A program made the position numbers and the translations under genes. Positions 42,367-51,281 of a DNA stretch of 51,469 nucleotides are shown here, one piece after another. Under the pieces are notes generated by a model. That model worked only from the letters and a program-made list of their open reading frames with translations, was not told where the DNA came from and ran no database searches. Numbering within the stretch: position 1 is the first letter of the stretch; the number at the start of each line of letters is the position of its first letter. The DNA comes from JBGLNL01 sp046484125 (GTDB taxonomy: Bacteria > Chloroflexota > Dehalococcoidia > SZUA-161 > SpSt-899), in contig JAWOBX010000098.1 of assembly GCA_046484125.1 (NCBI GenBank), positions 1 through 51,469 on the forward strand. The letters are read 5' to 3'.

Positions 42367-44436
42367 CTATAGTTTGCTGATTTTCTGCGAAAACTCCTCC
42401 ACCTTTTTATCGAACTGGTCGAGGTCAAGTCCGGATACGTAATGAATTTCCAGCCGATCAGCCATCTCCAGTTCTTCTAAAAGTATTCTGGCCTCCTCAA
42501 CACGACGCTTGCCCCAGAATTCTCCCTCCTGGTACGTACATTCGTTCCCGGGGCAACCGATGACCAGCACACCGTCAGCACCAAATTCAAATGCTCTCAT
42601 AAGGTCCAGTGCTTTGAGTTTGGCAAGACATGGAATACCAACAAGGGCTTTTCCAGCATGCTTCTCCTTCATTATCTGCCGGAGGTCGGTTACATCATAA
42701 GCATCAAAATCACAGTACACCACGAGAACCGTCTGGGCGCCGTTTCTGGACTTTGCTTCTTCAATGGCAATTTTCATCCTTGGCTGAATTTCGGCCACGC
42801 CCAGCATTCTGAAGCCGATCGCGTCGCCGGGGCATGCCGGGAAGCAGATTCCACATCCCTGACACTGGTCAATTCTTATATCGACACGACCCGCGTCAGT
42901 AATGACAGGCACGCCATATGGACATACCCTTACACAATTAAGGCAGAAAGCGCACTTGCTACGTATCCACTCGGCCCCAGCACCACAACTCATACAGCGC
43001 CGGGCTTCACAAACGGCCTGCGCTTCGGTGAATCCGGATTCAATCGGAGTGTAATTGTTAATCCTCTCGTTTACCGATAATATTGTCAGTTCCTGCCTTT
43101 CCTGCTTCTTGACCTGTGAACGAGTTGTTTCATCAAGGTCAGGGAGAGTTTCAAGCGGTTCCTCATCAGGCACCGGCTCACCTTCCATCCATGCCTGTAC
43201 CGATTTCGCCGCTCTCCTGGCATGGGCCATCGCCTCTACCGCTAGTCCCGGACCTTTGGCTACCTCGCCACACGAGAAAACGCCTTCGCGGCTGGTCATA
43301 AATGTCTTTGGATCCGTAATCAACTGGCCCCTTTCGTTCAGGGCAATATCCATATCCTTTAAGTAATCGATGATCGCACCCTGGCCTATGGCAAATATGA
43401 TTGTGTCTCCTTCGGCGGTGCTGCGGTTTTCGTCATTATAAGATGGATTGAACCTGCCGTTTTCATCGAACACCGATGTGCATTCCCGGCACTCGAGACC
43501 GCAAATGCATCCCTGATCGTCAACTATTACCGCGTTGGGGCCCCAGCCGCAATGCCCCATCTCAACTCCCTCTTCAATGGCCTCCTCTATCTCCCAGGGC
43601 GATGCCGGCATCTCGTGAGGCTTCTCCAAACATGCTATTCTCACTTTCCCGGCTCCCTGTCGCACGGCAGTACGGGCCACATCCATGGCAACATTACCCG
43701 AGCCGATAACCACTACGTTAGCGCCTTCCTTTATCTGCGACTCACCGAGCCGGGCGGCTCGAAGGAAGGGAAGTGCCATCAAGACGCCCTGGCAATCCTT
43801 ATTGGGTATCGGAAGCGCTCGACTGTCAGGGAGACCCAGTGCCAGTATAATGGCGTAGTACCCTTCCTTTTGCAGTTGGTCTACAGTGAGATCCCTGCCC
43901 AGTTCAATGCCACTTTTAAATTCAACCCCAAGCGCAGCTATAGAATCGATATCTCTCCTGATTATTTCGACCGGAAGTCGATAAGACGGGACACCCCACC
44001 GGACGGCCCCTCCGAAGTCCTCTGAACGCTCGAAAACAGTAACCTCGAAACCGTTCAATGCCAGGTCATGTGCCACGGTCAGACCTGCAGGTCCCGAGCC
44101 AATGATAGCGACCTTTTTTCCTTTAGATGGAGCTACAGACTTAGGGGCATAGGCGTTGGTGGCATTCTCTATCGCATACCTTTTCAATCCGCGAATCGAG
44201 AGGGATTCATCTACTGTTATCCGGCGGCACCTATCCTCACAAGGATGGGCACAAATAGTACCGCAGATCCCCGGAAGTGGATTTGTCTCCCGGATCAGCC
44301 AGGCCGCCTCATCAAGCCTTCCCTGAGCGATGAGCGCAATATATCCTCTTACGTCCTGATGCAACGGACATGTATACTGACAGGGAGGCATGATCTGCGG
44401 CTCAACTTGAGTCTGGGTGGTAACGTTTTCCGTCAT
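42367..44436 (-). CDS. GltD-like NAD(P)H oxidoreductase fused to ferredoxin and degenerate MvhD domains
   Basis: The 689 residues have three parts. Residues 15-440 are a glutamate-synthase small-subunit-like flavoprotein: CQYTCPLHQDVRGYI, CAHPCEDRCRR, FAD site IGSGPAGLTVAHDLA, and a second nucleotide site VIGSGNVAMDVARTAVRQGAGK. Residues about 480-540 hold CAFCLNCVRVCPYG and CQGCGICFPACPGDA, two [4Fe-4S] motifs. Residues 555-689 match MvhD, with GCPGNEC, but where MvhD has CxxCxY this has YCDFDAYD, so one cysteine pair is broken. Last gene of hdrA/gltD-mvhD-metV-metF-(this). It probably brings NAD(P)H electrons to the reductase complex (inference). The ATG at 44436 has GGGAG nine bases upstream; an ATG three codons earlier overlaps that site. 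Confidence 0.85.
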   Translation of the reverse strand: MTENVTTQTQVEPQIMPPCQYTCPLHQDVRGYIALIAQGRLDEAAWLIRETNPLPGICGTICAHPCEDRCRRITVDESLSIRGLKRYAIENATNAYAPKSVAPSKGKKVAIIGSGPAGLTVAHDLALNGFEVTVFERSEDFGGAVRWGVPSYRLPVEIIRRDIDSIAALGVEFKSGIELGRDLTVDQLQKEGYYAIILALGLPDSRALPIPNKDCQGVLMALPFLRAARLGESQIKEGANVVVIGSGNVAMDVARTAVRQGAGKVRIACLEKPHEMPASPWEIEEAIEEGVEMGHCGWGPNAVIVDDQGCICGLECRECTSVFDENGRFNPSYNDENRSTAEGDTIIFAIGQGAIIDYLKDMDIALNERGQLITDPKTFMTSREGVFSCGEVAKGPGLAVEAMAHARRAAKSVQAWMEGEPVPDEEPLETLPDLDETTRSQVKKQERQELTILSVNERINNYTPIESGFTEAQAVCEARRCMSCGAGAEWIRSKCAFCLNCVRVCPYGVPVITDAGRVDIRIDQCQGCGICFPACPGDAIGFRMLGVAEIQPRMKIAIEEAKSRNGAQTVLVVYCDFDAYDVTDLRQIMKEKHAGKALVGIPCLAKLKALDLMRAFEFGADGVLVIGCPGNECTYQEGEFWGKRRVEEARILLEELEMADRLEIHYVSGLDLDQFDKKVEEFSQKISKL

Positions 44437-44453
44437 GCTAATCATCTCCCTAA

Positions 44454-45338
44454 TTACAATCCGGCGGCTGCCAGTATCTCTGGCACCAGATGCTCCCTGC
44501 TAATGGCCATAACGTGAACACCGTCACATATGTTTTCGTCTTTAATCTGCTTAATGGTTCTACCGGCTATTTCGATACCCTTCTCAATGGCCTTACCCTT
44601 CTGAGCTCCTGCCAGCTCATCGATCAACTCCTGTGGTACAAATATACCAGGAACATTGGCGTTCATGTATTTGGCCATACCAGCACCGCTTAGCAAGACT
44701 ATACCGGCCAGGATCTTTACATTATCGAACTTTCGCGCGTATTCCATGAATTTCTTGAAGTTATCGATATCATAAATGGCCTGTGTTTGAACGAATTCGA
44801 TGCCCGCATTGATCTTTTTCTCGAACTTGAGAAGCTGTGGCTCGATTGGATCAGCCTCGGGGGTAACTATAGCTCCGCAGCAGAATGAGGCTGGAGCGTT
44901 CATTTCGTTGCCGGCAATGTCCTTTCCCTGCTCCATCATACGGACAGCCTGAATAAGCTGAACAGAATCAAGGTCAAATACCGGCTTGGCATCAAGATGA
45001 TCACCAACACTGATGTAATCGCCGGTCAGACACAGAACGTTGTCGATACCCAGTACATTAGCTGCCAGCAGGTCCGACTCAAGTCCCATTCGGTTGCGGT
45101 CGCGGCAGGTCATCTGAAGGATGGGCTCGCCACCCTGCTGTTTGATTATTGTACAGGCACCCAGTGACGAAATGCGCATCACTGAGCTCTGGTTATCGGT
45201 CGAATTAATACCATCGACCTTGTCCTTAACGAGGTCGATGTTTTTACGCATTTCCTCAATGTCAGTCCCTTTCGGAGGCCCAACCTCGGCCGTCACTACA
45301 AATTTACCGGAGTTTAGTGCTTCCTTGAACTTAGCCAT
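44454..45338 (-). CDS. metF: Methylenetetrahydrofolate reductase
   Basis: MetF reduces 5,10-methylene-THF to methyl-THF on FAD, a step of the Wood-Ljungdahl methyl branch and of methionine synthesis. The 294 residues show FVVTAEVGPPKGTDIEEM, GINSTDNQSSVMRISSLGA, QMTCRDRNRMGLESDLLAA, LTGDYISVGDH and FVQTQAIYDIDNFKKF, the TIM-barrel signatures. NADH-binding residues cannot be judged. It overlaps metV by eight bases, the arrangement of acetogen-type MetFV in which MetV passes electrons to MetF. Paired with mvhD and HdrA here. Confidence 0.93.
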   Translation of the reverse strand: MAKFKEALNSGKFVVTAEVGPPKGTDIEEMRKNIDLVKDKVDGINSTDNQSSVMRISSLGACTIIKQQGGEPILQMTCRDRNRMGLESDLLAANVLGIDNVLCLTGDYISVGDHLDAKPVFDLDSVQLIQAVRMMEQGKDIAGNEMNAPASFCCGAIVTPEADPIEPQLLKFEKKINAGIEFVQTQAIYDIDNFKKFMEYARKFDNVKILAGIVLLSGAGMAKYMNANVPGIFVPQELIDELAGAQKGKAIEKGIEIAGRTIKQIKDENICDGVHVMAISREHLVPEILAAAGL

Positions 45339-46017
45339 GTTGCTCCTCCATCTGGGCGTGCTGATATGCCGGATTGACCTGGGTTATGGGATTAACGTGT
45401 AAACCGTATTTCTTCGGAGGAAATATCTCACGGATATTATCCAGTTTGCCCTGCTTCTCAAGACGGCGGTAAATAAGTGTCCAGGCGCACTCTTTCTCCG
45501 AACTGACTTCGCACTTACCTTTATTGGTCCCACCGCAGGGGCCGTTGAGCAGGCCTTTTGCGCACATTGCGACCGGACAAATGCCTCCGGTCTCTCCAAG
45601 AACGCAATTGCCACACATCATGCATCGCTCGAGCCACACTCCCTCCGCCTCATTTGTGCCTATGAAACGGGTATTCACACCGGGGTAAACCGGTATTTCT
45701 TCAATGAGGTCAGATAGCATCTGGATACCGACTCCACAAGCCGTGGAGATAACGGCATCGCATTCACGCGCTTTATCCAGAACGGGCTCCATATACTCGC
45801 GGTCGCACTGGCGAGTTACGGTATCCTCAAGGACCTCAACTTCCTTTCCCTCCAGTTTATTAGCCAGCCTGAGCTGGCTGGCTAAAAGCTCGACCTCTTT
45901 CTCTCCGCCGGCCATGCACACGGCGACACAAGTGCCGCAACCAAGGACCAGTATTTTCTTATGGTCCTTGACCATCTCTTTAATCTCAGCAAACGGTTTT
46001 CGTTCCGCAACAATCAT
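45331..46017 (-). CDS. metV: MetV, iron-sulfur/zinc partner of methylenetetrahydrofolate reductase
   Basis: The 228 residues match the MetV (MTHFR C-terminal-like) family. An N-terminal Rossmann-like segment (KKILVLGCGTCVAVCMAGGEKEVELLA, residues 19-46) is followed by ISTACGVGIQ. The C-terminal cysteine-rich part has CMMCGNCVLGETGGICPVAMCAKGLLNGPCGG and GKCEV...CAW, a cluster- or zinc-binding knot. It relays electrons to MetF. GGAG stands eight bases before the ATG. It sits between mvhD (14 bases upstream) and metF (overlap). Confidence 0.92.
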   Translation of the reverse strand: MIVAERKPFAEIKEMVKDHKKILVLGCGTCVAVCMAGGEKEVELLASQLRLANKLEGKEVEVLEDTVTRQCDREYMEPVLDKARECDAVISTACGVGIQMLSDLIEEIPVYPGVNTRFIGTNEAEGVWLERCMMCGNCVLGETGGICPVAMCAKGLLNGPCGGTNKGKCEVSSEKECAWTLIYRRLEKQGKLDNIREIFPPKKYGLHVNPITQVNPAYQHAQMEEQHG

Positions 46018-46029
46018 ACCAGCATCTCC

Positions 46030-46473
46030 TTATTTCTTGACTGGATTGGGTCCGAGCATGCGCGCTACCTCCGTCATATCGTTTGCCGCCTGCGCAAACA
46101 GAGGCGCATCTGAAGCTCCGATATTGAACATCTTCAACCGCTCGGGCTCAATCCCTACTTCCTCAAGCAGTTGCTTGACGTACTTGACCGTTCTTTTAGC
46201 CTTTAGATTTCCTTCCAGGAAATGACAATCGCCTTCCTCTCACCCACCTACCATTACCGCGTCAGCACCATCCTCAAATGCTTTTAAAAGGATGATAGGC
46301 TCAACTTTACCCGTGCACATCAGTTTGACTACGCGAATATTGGGCGAATACTCAAGACGCATAGACCCGGCCAGATCGGCTGCTGAATAAGTGCAGTAGT
46401 GGCAGCAGAAAGCGATAACTTTCGGCTCATAGTCAGTTGGCGTGGCTTTTTTCTCAAGAGCTGCTTCTGCCAT
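46030..46473 (-). CDS. mvhD: Selenocysteine-containing MvhD, in-frame UGA
   Basis: The frame from ATG 46473 (GGAG upstream) to the TAA at 46030 is 147 residues and is broken only by TGA at 46242-46240, codon 78. The local sequence is DAVMVGG-U-EEGDCHFLEGN; the paralogue bamF has GVFIGG-C-HLGECNY and MvhD proteins generally have GGCHPGDCHY. So UGA stands for the cysteine and is read as Sec. The N-terminal motif FCCHYCTYSAADLAG keeps its cysteines, the reverse of bamF, where Sec is in the first motif. Stopping at the UGA would lose the conserved second half. It lies between the HdrA/GltD fusion and metV and would pass electron pairs between them. Confidence 0.9.
46207..46223 (-). promoter_or_regulatory. 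Candidate SECIS hairpin of mvhD
   Basis: Sixteen bases after the UGA on the minus strand, ATTTCCT (46223-46217) pairs fully with AGGAAAT (46213-46207) around GGA. Distance and stem suit a bacterial SECIS; the loop lacks the preferred GU, so this is the least certain of the three. Confidence 0.45.
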
Positions 46474-46522
46474 TGACGAGTCTCCTTCCCTTTTTTATAA
46501 ATATGAATCGATCTACGTTTAC

Positions 46523-49500
46523 CTAAACCTCGCAAAGAACGGCGGTCTTTGCCATCACCTGAGCATCCTTGTAATTCTGCAATGTTATAGCCTTTCGGGG
46601 GCAGACGCTGACGCATATACCACAACCCTGGCATGCGGCTGCCTCTATCACAACGGCATTGCGAGGTCCGAATCTAGGCACGCCGAAGGGACAGGCGCGC
46701 ACACAGGTAAGACAGGCTACGCACTTATCCTCATCAACCACTGATACCACTCCGCTTGTCGTGAGATGCGGTTGGGAAAGGACGGTGACAGCCCTTGACG
46801 CGGCTCCCTGAGCCTGCGCCAGTGATTCAGATATGAACTTGGGCGAATGTGCCAGTCCGGCTAAATACATGCCGTCATTAACGAAATCGAGCGGCCGCAG
46901 CTTCATATGAGCTTCCATATAAAACCCGTCAGCGGTCAACGGAAGCTTGAGCTTGCTAGCAAACCTGTGAGCATCCGGCTGCGGACGTACACCTGAACTC
47001 AATATTACCTTATCTGCGAGTATACTCAGTTCCTCACCGTAGACAGGGTCAAATACTTTAACCTTAAGATTGCCGTCATCACCGATAACCTCGGGCTTGT
47101 TTTCGGCTTCATATCTAATGAACAATACCCCTTTGTTTCGCGCTTCCTCGTATGCCAGCTCCTTCATCGCATAAGTTCTTATATCTCTATACAGAACGTA
47201 TATGTTCATATCAGGGTTGGCTTCTTTTAACTTTAAGGCATTCTTAATTGCCTGCGTGCAACAGATACGGCTGCAGTAGTTATGTTCCGGCTCCCTTGAG
47301 CCAACACATTGAACCATCACCACCGAGTTCCAGCCGCTGGCATCCAGTTCACCTGTACCTATAGCAACTTCGAGTTCGTGCTGAGTGAGGACACTATCCG
47401 ACTGGCCGTACAAATACTCGCCCTCGGGCTTGTATTCAACGGCACCTGTAGCCAGGATCACCACACCATGGTCAATTTCAACTTCCTCATTGGATGTAGT
47501 ACGAACAACACTGTGATAGTTACCCACAAATCCGCCAAATTCCTTCAATTCGGCACCTTTATATACAGTGATTTTGGTATTGTTCTCCACCTGTTCAATC
47601 AGTGATTTCATCAGTGCTTGCGGATCCGATCCGGCGGTTTCGGTGTAATACAGTTCTCTGAGCATTCCACCCAGTTCCTGCTCCCTCTCGACAACTATCA
47701 CATCATAGCCTTCCTCAGCGAGACCAAGCGCCGCCTTCATACCGGCCGCACCTCCCCCAAGCACCACCCCCGTGCGATATAGAGACTGAGGGTACTCATA
47801 AAGCGGTTCAAGCTCTGCCGCTCGAGCTACCGCCATCCTCACCAGGTCCTTTGCCTTGACGCTTGCCTCATGAGGATGAGTTGCATGGACCCACGAGCAC
47901 TGGTCCCGAATATTGGCCATCTCAAAGAGGAATTTGTTAAGGCCAGCTTCACGGCACGTCTCCTGGAAGAGCGGCTCATGAGTGCGAGGCGTACAAGACG
48001 CGACAACCACTCTGTTCAGGCCGTGCTCCTCAACGGCATCGATTATCTTTGCCTGAGTATCGGTTGAACATGTGTAGAGGTTTTCGTCAGCGTGAACCAC
48101 ATGCGGAAGCGTCCTGGCGTAATCCACCACGGAAGGCACGTCTACCACCCGGGCGATGTTGGCTCCGCACCTGCATACGAATACACCAATACGGGGTTCC
48201 TGGCCCCAAACATCTTTTTCCGGTGGAAATTCCTTCTCACTTACCAGGGTGCCTCTGGCTTCCTTAATCCCAGCGGATGCCAAATACGCAGCACTGCTTC
48301 CGTTCATTACGGATTCCGGGATGTCCATAGGGGCATCGAATGCTCCCGCTACATATACACCCGCTTTCGACGTTCTGTTAGGATTGAACTCGTCGGTTTT
48401 ACAGAATCCGAATCTGTCTGTCTCAATCCCCATTATCTGAGCAAGCTTGACACTACTTTCGGATGGTTCGAGGCCGACAGATAGCACAATCATATCAAAC
48501 TCTTCCGTCGTCTTACCCTGTCCGTCTTCGGTCATGTATTCAAGGAGTAAATTGCCATTTCCCAGTTCGCGGACAAGTGGACTGGGCATCGACTGAACAT
48601 AAGATACGCCGAAGTTTTCCTGGGCAGATACATAATATCTTTCAAAGCCTTTCCCGAATGCACGTATATCCATGTTGAAGATGGTGGGCTGAATACGTTC
48701 ATCATGCTCACGGGCAATGACTGCCTGTTTGGTAGCATACATGCAACAGACCGAGGAGCAGTAGTCCTTGCCAATCTCAGGTTTACGGGAACCAACACAT
48801 TGAATCCATGCAACCTTGACCGGGTGTTTACCGTCCGATGGTCTCAGAACCTGGCCTTCAAACGGACCGGAGGCAGAAAGTATACGTTCGAATTCCAGTC
48901 CGGTTACAACGTTTGGCGCCCGACCATACCCATAGTCTCCTTTTATTACTCCAGGGTCATAAGGTTTGAATCCGGGGGCGAGAACCACAGAGCCAACATT
49001 CAGGTTAAGTATCTCTTCCTTCATGGTGTGATCAATGGCCTTCGCCTGACATACACTCACACATTGATAGCATTCGCAGCACAGACCACACTTCAGGCAC
49101 CTGTTGGCCTCAGTTTGAGCCTGCTCCTCGCTTAGTGCCAGCGTCACTTCTCGGAAGTCGGCCTTGCGCTCCTCAGCTGTAGCCAATAGAGGTTTCTCCC
49201 TAGGCTGCTTCCTGACCCCCTCAAGAGGGGCTTCAACCGGCTTGAATTCCGGTGCTCTGTCAGCAGCGATGTCTTCACCCTGCAGATACCTGTCGATAGA
49301 TATGGCGGCCTGTTTGCCGGCAGCTATAGCCTGTACGACCGTGGCGGGACCGAGCACAACATCCCCTCCCGCAAAAACCCCCGGGATATTGGTTTCAAGG
49401 GTGGTATAATTAGCCTCAATACGAGATCTTTTATCGCACTTGATTTCCACATTGCCATTGAGGAAAGAAAGATCAGGTGATTGCCCGATTGCGGGTATTA

Positions 49501-50974
49501 TGGTGTCAACATCAAGCGTGAATTCGGACCCCTCAACGCGAACCGGCCGGCGGCGTCCGCTCTCATCCGGCTCGCTCAGTTCCATTTGAACGCACTCGAT
49601 ACCGGTAACCTTGCCATCCTTGCCTATGATTTTGTTCGGCGCTACCAGATATCGGATTTCAATTCCCTCTTCCTCCGTTTCCTCTATCTCCTCGAGATTG
49701 GCCGGCATCTCGTCCCGAGATCGGCGATACAGTATGAAGGCTTCCTTGGCTCCGAGCCTGACCGCTGTTCTAACCGCGTCAATGGCTACGTTACCGCCAC
49801 CTATTACGGCTACCCTGTTTCCAATCTTCGGATGCTTATCCAGGGAGACGTCTCGAAGGAATTCGACGCCGGGGATGACACCTTCAATATCCTCACCATC
49901 AACACCCATCGGATTGTTACGATGAGCACCTGTAGCTACAAATACGGATTCATAACCCTGATCTTTGAGATCATTCAATTTAAGTGAATCGCCAATTGGG
50001 GTATTGGTCCTGATCTCCACCCCGGCCGATTTAATAAAATCTATCTCGAGACTGAGTATATCCCTGGGAAGACGGTACGAAGGAATACCAACGGCCATCA
50101 TGCCGCCGGCAACAGGTAATGCCTCAAATACGGTGGGATTATAACCCCAGAGTGAAAGAAAGTATCCGGCCGTCAGACCTGCGGGACCGGAGCCGATTAT
50201 GGCCACCTTTTTGTTTTTGCTTTCCATCCGCTCCGGAAGGCCGCCATCACCCAAGTCTTTAACCTGATCGGATATGAACCTCTTGAGACGACAGATGGAT
50301 ATTGACTGATCAATCTTTCCTCGGGTGCAGTCGGTTTCGCACGGATGCGTACAGACTCTGCCCAGAACCCCGGGGAATGGTGCCTCTTCCCGTACGAGAT
50401 TTACAGCCTCCTGGTATTTACCCTGAGCTACAAGCGCAACATATCCCTGGGCACTGATGTGCGCCGGGCATGCCACTTTACACGGCGCAGTTCCACGTTT
50501 GGTTATTGCATTTGCACTGGGAATGGCCTGTGGATACCGCTTATAAGTAGCTTTACGTGTTATTAATCCCTGTTCAAACTCGTTGGGAAGGGTTATCGGA
50601 CATACATCCACGCAATCACCACATGCACTGCATTTATCAACGTCAATATATCTGGGTTTCTTTAGAACCCTGGCGGTGAGATTCCCTTCCTCTCCCTCCA
50701 ATGCCTGTACCTCAGAGTTGCTTATGATCTCTATATTGAGGTGCTTGTCAACCTCAATAAGCTTGGGCGAGATCATACACATCGAACAGTCATTGGTCGG
50801 GAAAGTCTTATCAAGCTGGGCCATGCGCCCGCCTATTGAGGTGGTCTCCTCAACCATATAGACTTTGAAGCCCGAATTAGCCAGATCAAGAGAGGTCTGC
50901 ATACCGCAGATCCCTCCCCCAACCACCATAACCGCACCGACTTTGCCATCTGGTTTCGATCCATTTCCGCTCAT
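46523..50974 (-). CDS. Giant HdrA-GltD-HdrA fusion flavoprotein
   Basis: This 1483-residue protein begins as HdrA: GGGICGMQTSLDLAN (FAD) near 20, NDCSMCMISPKLIEVD with Cys in place of the Sec of bamE, and CSACGDCVDVCP near 118. At about 160 an NADPH:acceptor module of the GltD type is inserted (CKVACPAHISAQGY; IGSGPAGLTAGYF near 256; VIGGGNVAIDAVRTAVRLGAK near 390; to about 600). HdrA then resumes (CLKCGLCCECYQC near 626), with a second flavin module (GGGAAGMKAALGLA near 1068) and two C-terminal [4Fe-4S] motifs (CVACLTCVRACPFG; CQGCGICVSVCP). So it holds up to three flavin sites and one NAD(P)H site. It heads the mvhD-metV-metF operon. The start is an ATG at 50974 (GAAGG upstream) or a GTG two codons earlier. 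NAD(P)H/ferredoxin bifurcation with methylene-THF is likely but inferred. Confidence 0.9.
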   Translation of the reverse strand: MSGNGSKPDGKVGAVMVVGGGICGMQTSLDLANSGFKVYMVEETTSIGGRMAQLDKTFPTNDCSMCMISPKLIEVDKHLNIEIISNSEVQALEGEEGNLTARVLKKPRYIDVDKCSACGDCVDVCPITLPNEFEQGLITRKATYKRYPQAIPSANAITKRGTAPCKVACPAHISAQGYVALVAQGKYQEAVNLVREEAPFPGVLGRVCTHPCETDCTRGKIDQSISICRLKRFISDQVKDLGDGGLPERMESKNKKVAIIGSGPAGLTAGYFLSLWGYNPTVFEALPVAGGMMAVGIPSYRLPRDILSLEIDFIKSAGVEIRTNTPIGDSLKLNDLKDQGYESVFVATGAHRNNPMGVDGEDIEGVIPGVEFLRDVSLDKHPKIGNRVAVIGGGNVAIDAVRTAVRLGAKEAFILYRRSRDEMPANLEEIEETEEEGIEIRYLVAPNKIIGKDGKVTGIECVQMELSEPDESGRRRPVRVEGSEFTLDVDTIIPAIGQSPDLSFLNGNVEIKCDKRSRIEANYTTLETNIPGVFAGGDVVLGPATVVQAIAAGKQAAISIDRYLQGEDIAADRAPEFKPVEAPLEGVRKQPREKPLLATAEERKADFREVTLALSEEQAQTEANRCLKCGLCCECYQCVSVCQAKAIDHTMKEEILNLNVGSVVLAPGFKPYDPGVIKGDYGYGRAPNVVTGLEFERILSASGPFEGQVLRPSDGKHPVKVAWIQCVGSRKPEIGKDYCSSVCCMYATKQAVIAREHDERIQPTIFNMDIRAFGKGFERYYVSAQENFGVSYVQSMPSPLVRELGNGNLLLEYMTEDGQGKTTEEFDMIVLSVGLEPSESSVKLAQIMGIETDRFGFCKTDEFNPNRTSKAGVYVAGAFDAPMDIPESVMNGSSAAYLASAGIKEARGTLVSEKEFPPEKDVWGQEPRIGVFVCRCGANIARVVDVPSVVDYARTLPHVVHADENLYTCSTDTQAKIIDAVEEHGLNRVVVASCTPRTHEPLFQETCREAGLNKFLFEMANIRDQCSWVHATHPHEASVKAKDLVRMAVARAAELEPLYEYPQSLYRTGVVLGGGAAGMKAALGLAEEGYDVIVVEREQELGGMLRELYYTETAGSDPQALMKSLIEQVENNTKITVYKGAELKEFGGFVGNYHSVVRTTSNEEVEIDHGVVILATGAVEYKPEGEYLYGQSDSVLTQHELEVAIGTGELDASGWNSVVMVQCVGSREPEHNYCSRICCTQAIKNALKLKEANPDMNIYVLYRDIRTYAMKELAYEEARNKGVLFIRYEAENKPEVIGDDGNLKVKVFDPVYGEELSILADKVILSSGVRPQPDAHRFASKLKLPLTADGFYMEAHMKLRPLDFVNDGMYLAGLAHSPKFISESLAQAQGAASRAVTVLSQPHLTTSGVVSVVDEDKCVACLTCVRACPFGVPRFGPRNAVVIEAAACQGCGICVSVCPRKAITLQNYKDAQVMAKTAVLCEV

Positions 50975-51181
50975 GTTCACACCTTCTCTCAGGTTGCTAC
51001 CTCTGGAATAATTTGAATATTGATTACCGAAAGGCCGGGTATAATTGAAATAGAGGGGGACATAATTAGAGCAGCCTCTGCAGACTGCCCCGATCGACTA
51101 ATTTCTGGAATTTTACAGCTCACTTGTCGAGTCACCAAATCCATAACTTATAGAAATTTTCTGAGCGACGAACGCAAGTTC

Positions 51182-51211
51182 ATTATAATATATGATAACC
51201 TCGCAAGTCCA
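51182..51211 (-). promoter_or_regulatory. Candidate promoter of the hdrA/gltD-metFV operon
   Basis: On the minus strand TGGACT (51211-51206), 18 bases and a perfect TATAAT (51187-51182), leaving a leader of about 200 bases. The rest of the 50975-51229 gap holds no gene. Confidence 0.45.
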
Positions 51212-51229
51212 GTCATCTATTTGACCCTT

Positions 51230-51269
51230 AAACAGCGATTGATTCGGATGCGTATCAGCATCGCTGTTT
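51230..51269. repeat. 10-bp inverted repeat
   Basis: AAACAGCGAT (51230-51239) is exactly complementary to 51260-51269, with a 20-base loop. On the plus strand TTTT overlaps the end of the stem. It may end transcription arriving from the RND fragment or insulate the operon promoter. Confidence 0.5.
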
Positions 51270-51281
51270 TCCCCTCCCGGT

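Noticed and set aside
20306..46473. A non-standard genetic code in which UGA is a normal sense codon
   Set aside because: Many genes here end properly at TGA (cdsA, dxr, bamE itself, the PP2C-like gene), several inside tight ATGA overlaps. Internal UGA occurs only at three Cys-equivalent sites.
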